Of a stretch of 64,000 nt of DNA, positions 16,489 to 24,436 are shown in pieces. The DNA comes from Planctomycetaceae bacterium. GTDB taxonomy: Bacteria; Planctomycetota; Planctomycetia; Planctomycetales; Planctomycetaceae. How positions within the stretch are numbered: position 1 is the stretch's first letter; each line of letters opens with the position of its first letter. Below the pieces are notes generated by a model, which had not been told where the DNA came from, did no database searches, and worked only from the letters and a program-made list of their open reading frames with translations. A program made the translations under genes and the position numbers. The stretch is taken from assembly GCA_021732415.1 (NCBI GenBank), contig JAKFVC010000047.1, positions 1-64,000 of the forward strand, written 5' to 3'.

Positions 16489-16724
16489 CGCCCCCGTTGG
16501 GCCTGTCCCAACGGAGCGCTGACTGGCCAGCTACTAGAGAGAAACGTTCTTGACCCTCAACGCGTGGTCTCCGATGCCCCCTGCCGCCGTGAGCGAACCT
16601 TGGTCAAAGCTGCGACTGGCTGGCGGCAGGGGGCATCGGAGACATAAAGGTTGAGAATTCTGCAAAACTCACTGTTGGGTAGCTGGCCAGTCAGCGCTCC
16701 GTTGGGGCAAGCCCAACGGGGGCG
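16489..16724. repeat. Nested palindrome, CGCCCCCG outer arms
   Basis: Outer arms of about 47 bases (CGCCCCCGTTGGGC ... GGCCAGCTAC and complement at about 16679-16724). In the loop sits an independent palindrome with 22-base perfect arms, at 16567-16588 and 16622-16643. The gap 16376-16887 contains nothing else I can identify. Confidence 0.9.
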
Positions 16725-16887
16725 GTTTCGAAACGCCCCCATCAAATAACGGCTGCACCCCAATGGGATTAGATCGCCACTGGCTCTTTTCCTATAGGCC
16801 CCAGTTTTGGTAGCATGCAGGTAACGCCCCCATGCGACTCGTGGTTAGGGCGGTTTGTTTTTTTCTCAAAACATTCTGAGTACCCCA

Positions 16888-18447
16888 ATGTCTCTGGCGA
16901 CCGCTCCCGCGTGTATCAAACTCCATCCTGATGACAATATCGCCATCGCGGCGCGAACGTTGCCGAAGGACACTCCGCTCGATTATGAAGGTGCCCCGGT
17001 TGGACTGCTGGCACGCGAACAAGTCGACATGGGACACAAGATCGCCATCGTTCCCATTGCCAAGGGCCAGCCGATTCGCAAGTTTGGACAGATTATTGGA
17101 TTCGCCAAATCCGATGTGGCTCCCGGACAATGGGTTCACGTCCACAATTGCGAAATTGGCACCCTCAGCTTGGATTATGCCTTCTGCTCCGACATCCCGC
17201 CCGATCCCGAACCAATTCTCGGCCGGACATTCCAAGGATACCGCCGAGCTGACGGCCGGGCCGCGACTCGCAATTACGTGGGAATTATTTCCTCGGTGAA
17301 TTGTTCGTCGCATACGTCCAAGCTGGTGGCTGCTCAGTTTGATAACGCGCTGCTGGCAGATTTTCCGAACATCGACGGCGTGATTCCGCTGATCCACAAG
17401 TTTGGCTGTGCGATGGAATATGGCGGCGAAGACCACCTGCAGTTGACGCGGACGCTGGCCGGCTTCGCTCGCCACGCCAACATCGGAGCCTACATCATCC
17501 TCGGTCTCGGCTGCGAAACGGGGCAGGCCTCGTTCCTCGCGGAAAATGAAGGGCTGATCCAGTTGTCTTTGCCAGGACAGGCCGCTCCCGCCTTGCCGCT
17601 GGTGATGAATATTCAAGACTTGGGAGGCATTCGCAAGACGGTCAATCGGGCTGTCGGCGTCCTCAAGGAATTGCTGCCCGAAGCCAACAAGGTCAAGCGC
17701 GTACCGATCCCCGTGTCCGAGATCATCCTCGGCACTAACTGCGGTGGCAGCGATGGCAACAGCGGTGTGACGGCAAATCCCGCGCTGGGGATTGCTAGCG
17801 ATATCCTGATTGCGCACGGTGGATCCTCGATCCTGGCCGAGACCACGGAAATCTACGGTGCCGAACACCTCATGACGCGCCGCGCCCGGACGCCGGCAAT
17901 TGCTCAAAAGTTGCTCGACCGCATTAAATGGTGGGAAGATTACACGGCGAAGTTCGGCGTGGTGATCAACAACAATCCTTCCGTCGGCAACAAGAAGGGT
18001 GGCCTGACGACCATCTACGAAAAGTCATTGGGAGCCGTCGCCAAGACCGGCAGCACCGCCTTGACCGGCGTCTACAACTACGCCGAGAAGATCACCGAGA
18101 AGGGCTTCGGCATCATGGATACCCCGGGGTACGACCCGGTCTCCGTGACGGGCCTGGTCGCCGGTGGTTGCAATGTTGTCTGCTTCACAACCGGTCGCGG
18201 CAGTTGCTTTGGATGTAAGCCGGTCCCTTCGATCAAGATCGCCACCAACACGCCCATGTTCGAGCGGATGGAAGACGACATGGACATCAACGCCGGCAAG
18301 ATCCTGGACGGCGTGCCCCTTCGCGAAGTGGGCGAAGAAATCTTCGAAATGATTGTCGCGGTCGCCAGCGGTCAGAAGACCAAGAGCGAAGCCCAGGGGA
18401 TCGGCGAGGAAGAGTTTGCTCCGTGGCCGATCGGACCGGTATTGTAG
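16888..18447 (+). CDS. uxaA: Altronate dehydratase (UxaA family)
   Basis: A 519-residue enzyme of the UxaA/GarD family, which dehydrates altronate (or a related aldarate) to 2-keto-3-deoxygluconate in hexuronate catabolism, usually with iron. The N-terminal SAF domain (residues about 8-80) is followed by the catalytic domain with TRNYVGIISSVNCSSHTSK, LGLGCETGQ, GTNCGGSDGNSGVTANPALG, TTEIYGAEHLMTRRA and GRGSCFGCKPVPS. Length and order match a full single-chain enzyme. Altronate is the likely substrate, though galactarate-type members look similar. I chose ATG 16888 because the family begins near there; an in-frame ATG at 16855 would add FFSQNILSTP. No pathway partner is adjacent. Confidence 0.9.
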   Translation: MSLATAPACIKLHPDDNIAIAARTLPKDTPLDYEGAPVGLLAREQVDMGHKIAIVPIAKGQPIRKFGQIIGFAKSDVAPGQWVHVHNCEIGTLSLDYAFCSDIPPDPEPILGRTFQGYRRADGRAATRNYVGIISSVNCSSHTSKLVAAQFDNALLADFPNIDGVIPLIHKFGCAMEYGGEDHLQLTRTLAGFARHANIGAYIILGLGCETGQASFLAENEGLIQLSLPGQAAPALPLVMNIQDLGGIRKTVNRAVGVLKELLPEANKVKRVPIPVSEIILGTNCGGSDGNSGVTANPALGIASDILIAHGGSSILAETTEIYGAEHLMTRRARTPAIAQKLLDRIKWWEDYTAKFGVVINNNPSVGNKKGGLTTIYEKSLGAVAKTGSTALTGVYNYAEKITEKGFGIMDTPGYDPVSVTGLVAGGCNVVCFTTGRGSCFGCKPVPSIKIATNTPMFERMEDDMDINAGKILDGVPLREVGEEIFEMIVAVASGQKTKSEAQGIGEEEFAPWPIGPVL

Positions 18448-18454
18448 GCATGCC

Positions 18455-18691
18455 GTAGCCCGACTCTCTGAGTCGGGTACTTTCAACCATGAGAACTACC
18501 CGACTTACAGCGTGATTGAGATGGGAGGGCGAGGCTCCCGCCGAGCCTAACACGAGCTTTAGCTCGGCGTCCGCCGGATGCATGTCAACTGCTTGGCCTC
18601 CGGCGGACGCCGACCTGCGGTCGTCTTAGGCTCGGCGGGAGCCTCGCCCTCCCAAAATTCGGCTTTTCAGCCCGCTCACAGAGAGTCGGGC
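18455..18691. repeat. Nested repeat: GTAGCCCGACTC arms around family 1 copy
   Basis: The short repeat at 18455-18478 and a degraded complementary half at 18671-18691 (AGAGAGTCGGGCGAC) flank the large palindrome 18522-18654. The gap 18448-18705 is filled by this structure. Confidence 0.75.
18522..18654. repeat. Large palindromic element, family 1, copy 4
   Basis: Family 1 in the reverse orientation: left hairpin GAGCTTTAGCTC, right hairpin GACCTGCGGTC. Confidence 0.9.
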
Positions 18692-18705
18692 GACAGGAAT
18701 CTCCT

Positions 18706-19326
18706 ATGCGAACGTTGAGCATTGTTTGCGGATTGGCCATCGCGCTGTGCAGTTGGAGTCACCTCGCGGCGGGTCAATTCAACGATGTGCTGAGCATCGG
18801 CGATGCGGCCCCCGCCTGGGTCGATCTGCCGGGCGTGGACGATAAGACTCATTCGCTGGCGGATTGGAAGGAAAAACCGTTCGTCGTGGTGGTCTTCACC
18901 TGCAACAGTTGCCCGGTCTCGAATGACTACGAAGAACGTATCAATGCGTTCGCCAAAAAACATGAGGCTGACGTCGCGGTCATTGCGATCAACGTCAACA
19001 TAGTGGCCGCGGATAAGCTTCCCAAGATGCAGGAGCGAGCCAAGGAAAAGAAGTACGTCTTCCCGTATCTGTACGATGAAACGCAGAAGATCGGTAAGGC
19101 CTACGGAGCGGCGTTCACTCCGGAGTTCTTCCTGCTCAACAAGGAGCGCAAGGTCGTTTACATGGGCGGCATGGACGACAACAGCGACCCGGAAATCGTC
19201 AAGCACCACTACCTGGAAGACGCACTGCAGGCAGCCCAGAAGGGCGAGAAGCCTGCCACGGCCGAGACAACGTCGATAGGCTGCCGCGTGCGGTACGTCA
19301 ACGAACGCCGCAAGAAGTCTTCGTAG
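18706..19326 (+). CDS. Secreted redoxin (AhpC/TSA-like thioredoxin fold)
   Basis: A 206-residue exported thioredoxin-fold protein. Signal peptide MRTLSIVCGLAIALCSWSHL; mature part has the redoxin order: IGDAAPAWVDLPGVDDKTHS, FVVVVFTCNSCPVSNDYEER with the CNSC redox pair near residue 66, VAVIAINVN, VFPYLYDETQKIGKAYGA, TPEFFLLNKERKVVYMGG. The cis-proline position is the TP of TPEFFLL. This CxxC subtype with VSNDYEERI is common in planctomycetes, where it is often found near cytochromes; it may reduce periplasmic disulfides or act as a peroxidase-like protein. It ends at 19326, convergent with the HEAT gene across 21 bases. Confidence 0.88.
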   Translation: MRTLSIVCGLAIALCSWSHLAAGQFNDVLSIGDAAPAWVDLPGVDDKTHSLADWKEKPFVVVVFTCNSCPVSNDYEERINAFAKKHEADVAVIAINVNIVAADKLPKMQERAKEKKYVFPYLYDETQKIGKAYGAAFTPEFFLLNKERKVVYMGGMDDNSDPEIVKHHYLEDALQAAQKGEKPATAETTSIGCRVRYVNERRKKSS

Positions 19327-19347
19327 GCGGATATCTGACGTATTGGT

Positions 19348-21375
19348 TCACTTCTTCTGCAGCGCTTCGTTGGCCAACATTCGTACACAGGGATGTCGAT
19401 CCTCGGTTGCCGACTGGAGTGCAGTTCGCACAGGGGCTTGGTCGAGCCCCAACTTAACCAGCGATTCCACCGCGACCGCACGAACTTCGGCATAGTCATC
19501 CTGCATCGCGGCAATCAGTGCAGGGATGATCACATCCTTGCTTTCAGCGAACGCACCCAAGCTGGTGACCGCAGCAGATCGAATTTCACAACGATCGTCT
19601 TTTAGCCGCTTGATCAACTCGGGTGTCACCTCAGCGGACAGACTTGGAAGCTGTCCTAGATACTTAATCACTGCGACCCGCTGCAACGGGTGTCCCGATT
19701 CCAGCACTTTCCAAAAGATTGGCAGAGCTGGTCGTGCGTGTTTGTCAAACTTCGCCAGCAGAGCCAGATATTTGAGTTGGGTCCAAGGCTCTGCAGGCCC
19801 TTCTGCTTTTTCCATGAGCAACGGAACGACATCTGGTCCCAGTGCCACGATGACGTCTGGTGCGTCAAACGAATGAAAATTGTCAATCAGATCTCCAGCG
19901 GCTGCTTTTGCCTTGGGGCCAAGTCGCATAAAACAGGGTTCGAGCACCTCACGTCGAACGAACCAATCACAACCTGGATCGCGATACCATTCGATTAATT
20001 TGGGCAGCATTTGCTCGGCCAGCTTGTCATTGGCGCAGATCGCCGATATCAGCACCTGACGCAGATACTCGATATCATCCCCGAACCGTCGGTTGCGTTC
20101 TGCTTGCAATTCCTTAGCCGTTTCCTGATCTTTGGGATCCGCTGGACTCGACAGCAGTTCGATGACATACACCACATGCGCCAAAGCCTTGGCATTGGAA
20201 GCGGGGTCAAGAGCGACGAGCAGTGCGGCAGCCTCGGCGCGGACGTATTCATCTTGTGATTGAAACAGCTCCTGAAGCTGCGGCAGGAGACGTCGAGATT
20301 GCTCAGGCAGTCTGGCCAGGCAGATCACAGCACCGAGCTCAGCACTGACGTACCAATCCTCATCCTCTTTCATCGCTTTCTGTCGAAACGCGACCGCGTC
20401 GCGATAGTACTTAAAAACACGTTCGCCCGTTCCCGGGGGCGTGGGAATCAGTCGCAGGATATCCTGAAATACGAGTTCGGATCGCACAGCAAAATCGAAT
20501 CCTTTCTCGTCCAGCATCTTCCAGTATTCCGGCAGCAATTTGTCCGCGGGTGCATGATGGTTCAACAGTCCGTCTAATGCCTCGTCCCGAACTTGCCGTT
20601 CGGTACTTGCGTGATTCGAGATGGCGACGGTGCGAGTTCCCTCATCGTTGATCAGCGGTAACAGCAATTCGACGATCTTGCGTGATGGTCCTGGAAGATT
20701 GCCCAGAACATATGCCGCCTCACCACGAACCGCTGGATCGGCACTCTTTAATGCCGATTCGAGCAGGGCCAGAGTATCAGGATGATTTGGGTATCGCCCG
20801 AGCCAGGCTGCGGCGCGATCATCGCCCGTAGCGACTAATTGCCGAATGATGGGCATCGCAATCTTGCCATTCTGATCCAAGCCGCAAATCACATCCAATG
20901 CGATTCGGCGAATGACCTTATCGGGAGACTTCAGCAAGGGGATGACGCGATCTGCTGCAGTCACCGCCTTAGGGCCTAACTCTTGCAGGATCTGCAGCAC
21001 GGCAAGGCGAAACAAGCGATCGTCGTCCGCCAGTGCGGCCTCAAGTTCAGGGACCGCTTCCAAACCAATGGACTTCAGGGCGGAAATCGCTGCGCTGCGA
21101 ATGTCGCGCGCCACGAATCCCCGGTCAGGATAGTAGCGATCTAGCCGGTCAACAAATCCACCCTTGTCTTTCAATCGTTTGATCAGCGCCGCGGTGGCTG
21201 CGCGAGCTTCCGGACCACGTTGCTGCAGTTGGAGGATGTTTTCTCCGCGCACCTCTTCGTCGGGGCTCTCCAGGCCGGCAATATACTTCTGGATTTGCTC
21301 CGGCGAGGGTTGGTCTCCATAGATCACCTGGGAAGCCAGGCATAACCAAACGGACAGTGTTCGCAAATAACGCAT
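19348..21375 (-). CDS. Secreted HEAT-repeat protein
   Basis: A 675-residue exported protein made almost entirely of HEAT/Armadillo-type helical repeats, for example AALADDDRLFRLAVLQILQE, SADPAVRGEAAYVLGNLPGP, DEYVRAEAAALLVALDP and DDYAEVRAVAVESLVKLG. The signal peptide is MRYLRTLSVWLCLASQVIYG. I put the start at ATG 21375 since GAGG lies seven bases upstream; an in-frame ATG at 21414 would only add 13 unlikely residues before the signal. HEAT solenoids bind other proteins; many planctomycete cytochrome systems contain them, but no heme motif is present here. Downstream on the same strand there is no partner; the TPR lipoprotein gene lies 93 bases upstream. Confidence 0.88.
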   Translation of the reverse strand: MRYLRTLSVWLCLASQVIYGDQPSPEQIQKYIAGLESPDEEVRGENILQLQQRGPEARAATAALIKRLKDKGGFVDRLDRYYPDRGFVARDIRSAAISALKSIGLEAVPELEAALADDDRLFRLAVLQILQELGPKAVTAADRVIPLLKSPDKVIRRIALDVICGLDQNGKIAMPIIRQLVATGDDRAAAWLGRYPNHPDTLALLESALKSADPAVRGEAAYVLGNLPGPSRKIVELLLPLINDEGTRTVAISNHASTERQVRDEALDGLLNHHAPADKLLPEYWKMLDEKGFDFAVRSELVFQDILRLIPTPPGTGERVFKYYRDAVAFRQKAMKEDEDWYVSAELGAVICLARLPEQSRRLLPQLQELFQSQDEYVRAEAAALLVALDPASNAKALAHVVYVIELLSSPADPKDQETAKELQAERNRRFGDDIEYLRQVLISAICANDKLAEQMLPKLIEWYRDPGCDWFVRREVLEPCFMRLGPKAKAAAGDLIDNFHSFDAPDVIVALGPDVVPLLMEKAEGPAEPWTQLKYLALLAKFDKHARPALPIFWKVLESGHPLQRVAVIKYLGQLPSLSAEVTPELIKRLKDDRCEIRSAAVTSLGAFAESKDVIIPALIAAMQDDYAEVRAVAVESLVKLGLDQAPVRTALQSATEDRHPCVRMLANEALQKK

Positions 21376-21467
21376 ACGGACGCCTCGTACACACGGCGAC
21401 AGCCGAGATGACAATGACCAGGACGCCGACCTAGTATAACACCAGCACTCCCCAGAACGGCAGAGTT

Positions 21468-22460
21468 TTAGTAGGGCTTGAATTCGGTTGGCACAATTGC
21501 CGCCTGATCGAGACGTTCTCTCCCCGGCCCCAAAGATCCCAACATCCTCCGCGCCGGCTCATATTCGGGACTCGTCCTCAGCAGGATCTCGAGTTGTTGA
21601 CGAGCTCGATCATCATCTCCGATTTGCAGGCACGCATAGGCCAGCTCGTAGCGTTGCTCGACCGTGGCCTGCTGCTGTGGCATGCCAATCGACAACGCGG
21701 CCACCGCTTCGTCCCAGCGATCCTCGCGAGCGTAGGCCTGTCCGAGCAACCACTGGGTCTGACTGGACTGTTCGGGAGTCAGCGGAACGTCTGCCAGCGT
21801 TTCTCTCAGCAGCGCCCCTGCGATCCGCGGATCGCCATCTTCCAATTCGATCCGGCCCAGACGCAGTCGGACCTCCGCATCCTCGGGCAGTTCGAGCAAA
21901 ATGCGATGATAGGTTTCTCGCGCCAGATCCAAGTCGCCCCGCACTTCCGCAATCTGGCCGCGCAACAGCAGGGCTTCGATACAACGTGAATCGAGATCGA
22001 TCGCCAGGTCAGCCAGACGCGCCGCATCGTCGGCGCGGCCTCGTTCCAACAGTGTCCGGGCGAGACTCATATAAGCCCGGGAATCATCCGGGAAATGCTT
22101 GACGAGATACCGCAGTTCTTTCAGCGCAGCGGTGGTGTCACCCTGATCGAGCAACACGCGAGCCAGCTCCCAGCGTAACTCGGGGTCATTCGGATTGGCC
22201 GCGATCGAATCCCGCAGCAGTCGGACGGCCTCGGCCGGTTCGCCTTGCGATTCACTTTCCAGAGCCTTGCGGTAGAGACCTTGGGAATAGGTCAGAGAAT
22301 CCCGAGCCTCGCGCCACCAAGCACAGCCGCTGGAAAACATCAGACATCCGCAGAGCCACAGGCAGAACCAACCGCGATGCGTACGCCCCCGGGGAGTCAG
22401 CGTGAGATAACGCTGCCCCGCACGCCTGCCGCCGAAAATCGGCCGACTTGGCGCTGTCAT
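21468..22460 (-). CDS. TPR-repeat lipoprotein
   Basis: A 330-residue protein with a long basic N-terminus followed by a lipoprotein signal FCLWLCGCLMFSSGC; the cysteine in SSGC near residue 46 is the likely lipidation site. The remainder is eight or so tetratricopeptide repeats (SLTYSQGLYRKALESESQGE, NDPELRWELARVLLDQGDTT, SRAYMSLARTLLERGRADDA, CIEALLLRGQIAEVRGDLDL). Such lipoproteins serve as assembly platforms for membrane complexes. It may be transcribed with the HEAT gene 93 bases downstream, as both are on the minus strand. Confidence 0.85.
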   Translation of the reverse strand: MTAPSRPIFGGRRAGQRYLTLTPRGRTHRGWFCLWLCGCLMFSSGCAWWREARDSLTYSQGLYRKALESESQGEPAEAVRLLRDSIAANPNDPELRWELARVLLDQGDTTAALKELRYLVKHFPDDSRAYMSLARTLLERGRADDAARLADLAIDLDSRCIEALLLRGQIAEVRGDLDLARETYHRILLELPEDAEVRLRLGRIELEDGDPRIAGALLRETLADVPLTPEQSSQTQWLLGQAYAREDRWDEAVAALSIGMPQQQATVEQRYELAYACLQIGDDDRARQQLEILLRTSPEYEPARRMLGSLGPGRERLDQAAIVPTEFKPY

Positions 22461-22742
22461 ATAAGGGATCGCAAAGGTGGAATTGAGGAATGCCCCGGTC
22501 GCTCAACGAGGACCAGACCCTGAGAAATGCTTCGCGAAGCTTAACAAACGCGGATTATTCCGGAAATATGAGATTATTCCCGCCAGCATCGGGCGATCCG
22601 AAATGCGGGTGCGTGACCTCTTGACGTAGTTGCCCAGACAACTTACTCTGGCGACATCACGCAACGACTTAGCAACCGCGTCGGCCGAACTCCGAACCTT
22701 GTCGGAACCTCTGTTGTCGTAGTAATATAAGTCAAACAGCGA

Positions 22743-22813
22743 TCCCCGCTGGTGTAACGGTAGCACTAAGGTTTCTGGAGCCTTCAGTCCTGGTTCGAAT
22801 CCAGGGTGGGGAA
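22743..22813 (+). tRNA. tRNA-Gln (anticodon CTG)
   Basis: Cloverleaf by hand: acceptor TCCCCGC with GTGGGGA, D stem GTG/CAC, anticodon stem AAGGT/GCCTT with loop TTCTGGA giving anticodon CTG, and T arm CCTGG TTCGAAT CCAGG. The U1-A72 pair is usual for glutamine tRNAs. The 3' CCA is not encoded. The gap 22461-22742 before it shows no further feature. Confidence 0.95.
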
Positions 22814-22821
22814 TTTCGTCT

Positions 22822-22916
22822 GTAGCCCGACTCTCTGAGTCGGGTCTTTTTGTAGCCTGACTCTCCGAGTCGGGTTATTCGTATTGAAACGCGCCCGACT
22901 CAGAGAGTCAGGCTAC
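22822..22916. repeat. Three copies of the GTAGCC-CGACTC hairpin repeat
   Basis: Direct copies at 22822 and 22852 and an inverted copy ending at 22916. Each copy is CCCGACTC or CCTGACTC, three bases, and the complement. The first copy directly follows the tRNA. Confidence 0.9.
22826..22851 (+). terminator. tRNA terminator formed by a repeat hairpin
   Basis: CCCGACTC-TCT-GAGTCGGG is followed at once by TCTTTTT. This is a textbook intrinsic terminator 13 bases after the tRNA, built from the dispersed repeat. Confidence 0.75.
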
Positions 22917-22958
22917 AGGTGAGGCGGTTGCCTCACCTATTCGTTCAAAACGCGACCG

Positions 22959-24053
22959 CTACTCTTTCGTTTCGGTCTTCTCTTCGCTCTTGGCGGCTTT
23001 CGCCCCCTTTACCGCCTTCTTCACACCCGGTTTGTCCGCTGCCGGCTCTTCCTTATCGGCGTCAGCATTGTCCCCGGTCTTGGCTTTCGTCTTCGCCTTA
23101 TCTTTCAGGAGTCCAAACGGGTCCGAGTCCTTGAGCGCAGGAACGCTCGGTGGGGGTGCCGTCTTCGTTTTCTTGGTGGACTTCGCCTTGGTGTCACCGC
23201 CCAAAATTGCGAATGGATCCGACTCTTTCAGCCCCGGAGCCGTCGGGCCGGATTTGGGCTTTGTCTTGGGCTTCGTCTTCGCCTGGCCGCTCAGAACTCC
23301 GAACGGGTCTGGCTCCTTGCCGGCAGCGGCTGCCGCGCTGTCCTTTTTGGACCTGGGAGAAGCAGTTTTCGCCGTCTTCCCCTTGTGCTCGTTTTGAGCT
23401 GCGGAATAGTCGCTGAAAGTAATCGGCGCCGCGGAAGTCACCGTGACCATATTCGCGTTGATCGTCTGCTTCCCTTTGACGATTGTGCCTTCAATGTCGA
23501 CCACGTCACCCTCTTTGATCAGCGCGGCATCGCTGAACTTCACGTTCACCGAAACAGTGCTCGCATCGAACGTGAGCTTGATCGGCTGCTGTCCGCACTG
23601 AATCTGCGCGACGCCAGCCTGCAACTCGACAATCTTGCCCGACATTTCGAACTCGCCGGACGGGTTGTTGTCCGCGTCGGCCTTGGGTTTTAGCCCCGGT
23701 GGCGGCGAATTGCCCACGTAGATGGTCAACTCATCGCACTCAAATTCAAACGGATTCTCCAGAGCCGTCAGCACTCCGGCCACATTGGCGTTGGCCTGCA
23801 GGAAGCCTTTGTCTCCAGTGGCAGCCACGATCAACTGCGTGCGCGGGACCAGCGGAACATCGTATTCGATCTCGTCCGACTTGGTCTTCATCTTCATCGT
23901 ATAGCTGCGGCCGGTCTTGGCCTTTTCGATGCTGACCACCGTGCCGGAGATCGTTTCCCCCTTCTTCTTGGTCTGAGCTTCCAGCAGTTGACTGGAACCT
24001 GGAAGAATGGCGAGCACCATAAGAGCCGCAAGTGCGTGGAATGAGCGGACCAT
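22959..24053 (-). CDS. Secreted OB-like protein with DPF-repeat tail
   Basis: A 364-residue exported protein of unknown function. The signal peptide is MVRSFHALAALMVLAILPGS. Residues about 35-215 contain two beta-rich segments (ISGTVVSIEKAKTGRSYTMK and MSGKIVELQAGVAQIQCGQQ ... VVDIEGTIVKGKQTINANMV) that look like OB-type or SH3-like barrels. The last 150 residues are low-complexity Lys/Ala/Pro with three spaced motifs, EPDPFGVLSG, ESDPFAILGG and DSDPFGLLKD. I chose ATG 24053 because it opens the signal peptide and GGAG lies about ten bases upstream; the longer frame to 24233 would cover the divergent promoter. Possibly a matrix or envelope protein. Confidence 0.75.
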   Translation of the reverse strand: MVRSFHALAALMVLAILPGSSQLLEAQTKKKGETISGTVVSIEKAKTGRSYTMKMKTKSDEIEYDVPLVPRTQLIVAATGDKGFLQANANVAGVLTALENPFEFECDELTIYVGNSPPPGLKPKADADNNPSGEFEMSGKIVELQAGVAQIQCGQQPIKLTFDASTVSVNVKFSDAALIKEGDVVDIEGTIVKGKQTINANMVTVTSAAPITFSDYSAAQNEHKGKTAKTASPRSKKDSAAAAAGKEPDPFGVLSGQAKTKPKTKPKSGPTAPGLKESDPFAILGGDTKAKSTKKTKTAPPPSVPALKDSDPFGLLKDKAKTKAKTGDNADADKEEPAADKPGVKKAVKGAKAAKSEEKTETKE

Positions 24054-24436
24054 CAAAAAAGATCTCCAGTCGAGACGGACGTGGGTAAGCATGCAGGGAT
24101 CGGATAATCGACCGACGTCTCTCCGTATAGGATACCCGCCGCAAATGTCCTCTCCAAGAGTGATCGGTGCGATCGTCATGCCGGCTGCGATTCGCCACGA
24201 CAATTTCTCGATCCCCTGATTGGGTGTTGGCAACAGAACTCCGCCGCCTATATAATCTCATGTCGCCCGCCCTGATTGTGCTGCCTTGTTCGCTCGCCGA
24301 GATCATTCCGTCCAAATGTCGGGATCATTGTTCGTCCTGCCGGGCCATATGTTTGAGCCCAATGCCTGGTTTTTCTAAGACGAGACTTCATTTGCCGAGT
24401 CTTGATCGAGCTTGTCGATTCGGAGTTTGCTGCCGC
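24054..24436. other. Divergent intergenic region without genes
   Basis: Separates the DPF-repeat gene (minus) from the DUF1592 operon (plus). I see no repeat family here, unusual for a gap of this size in the window; it must hold two promoters, but no consensus boxes stand out. Confidence 0.4.

Noticed and set aside
16792-17907. 371-codon frame on the minus strand
   Set aside because: Antisense to altronate dehydratase.
16888-18447. UxaA and the DapA-family lyase as one pathway operon
   Set aside because: They are 45 kb apart on opposite strands; any link is metabolic speculation.
22822-22916. Possible CRISPR-like array of short repeats
   Set aside because: The copies are irregularly spaced, occur in both orientations, have no uniform spacers and no cas genes nearby.
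22959-23340. DPF motifs as eukaryote-like adaptor-binding sites of planctomycete coat proteins
   Set aside because: The protein has an export signal, so the tail would not meet cytoplasmic coat proteins; resemblance of three residues is too weak.
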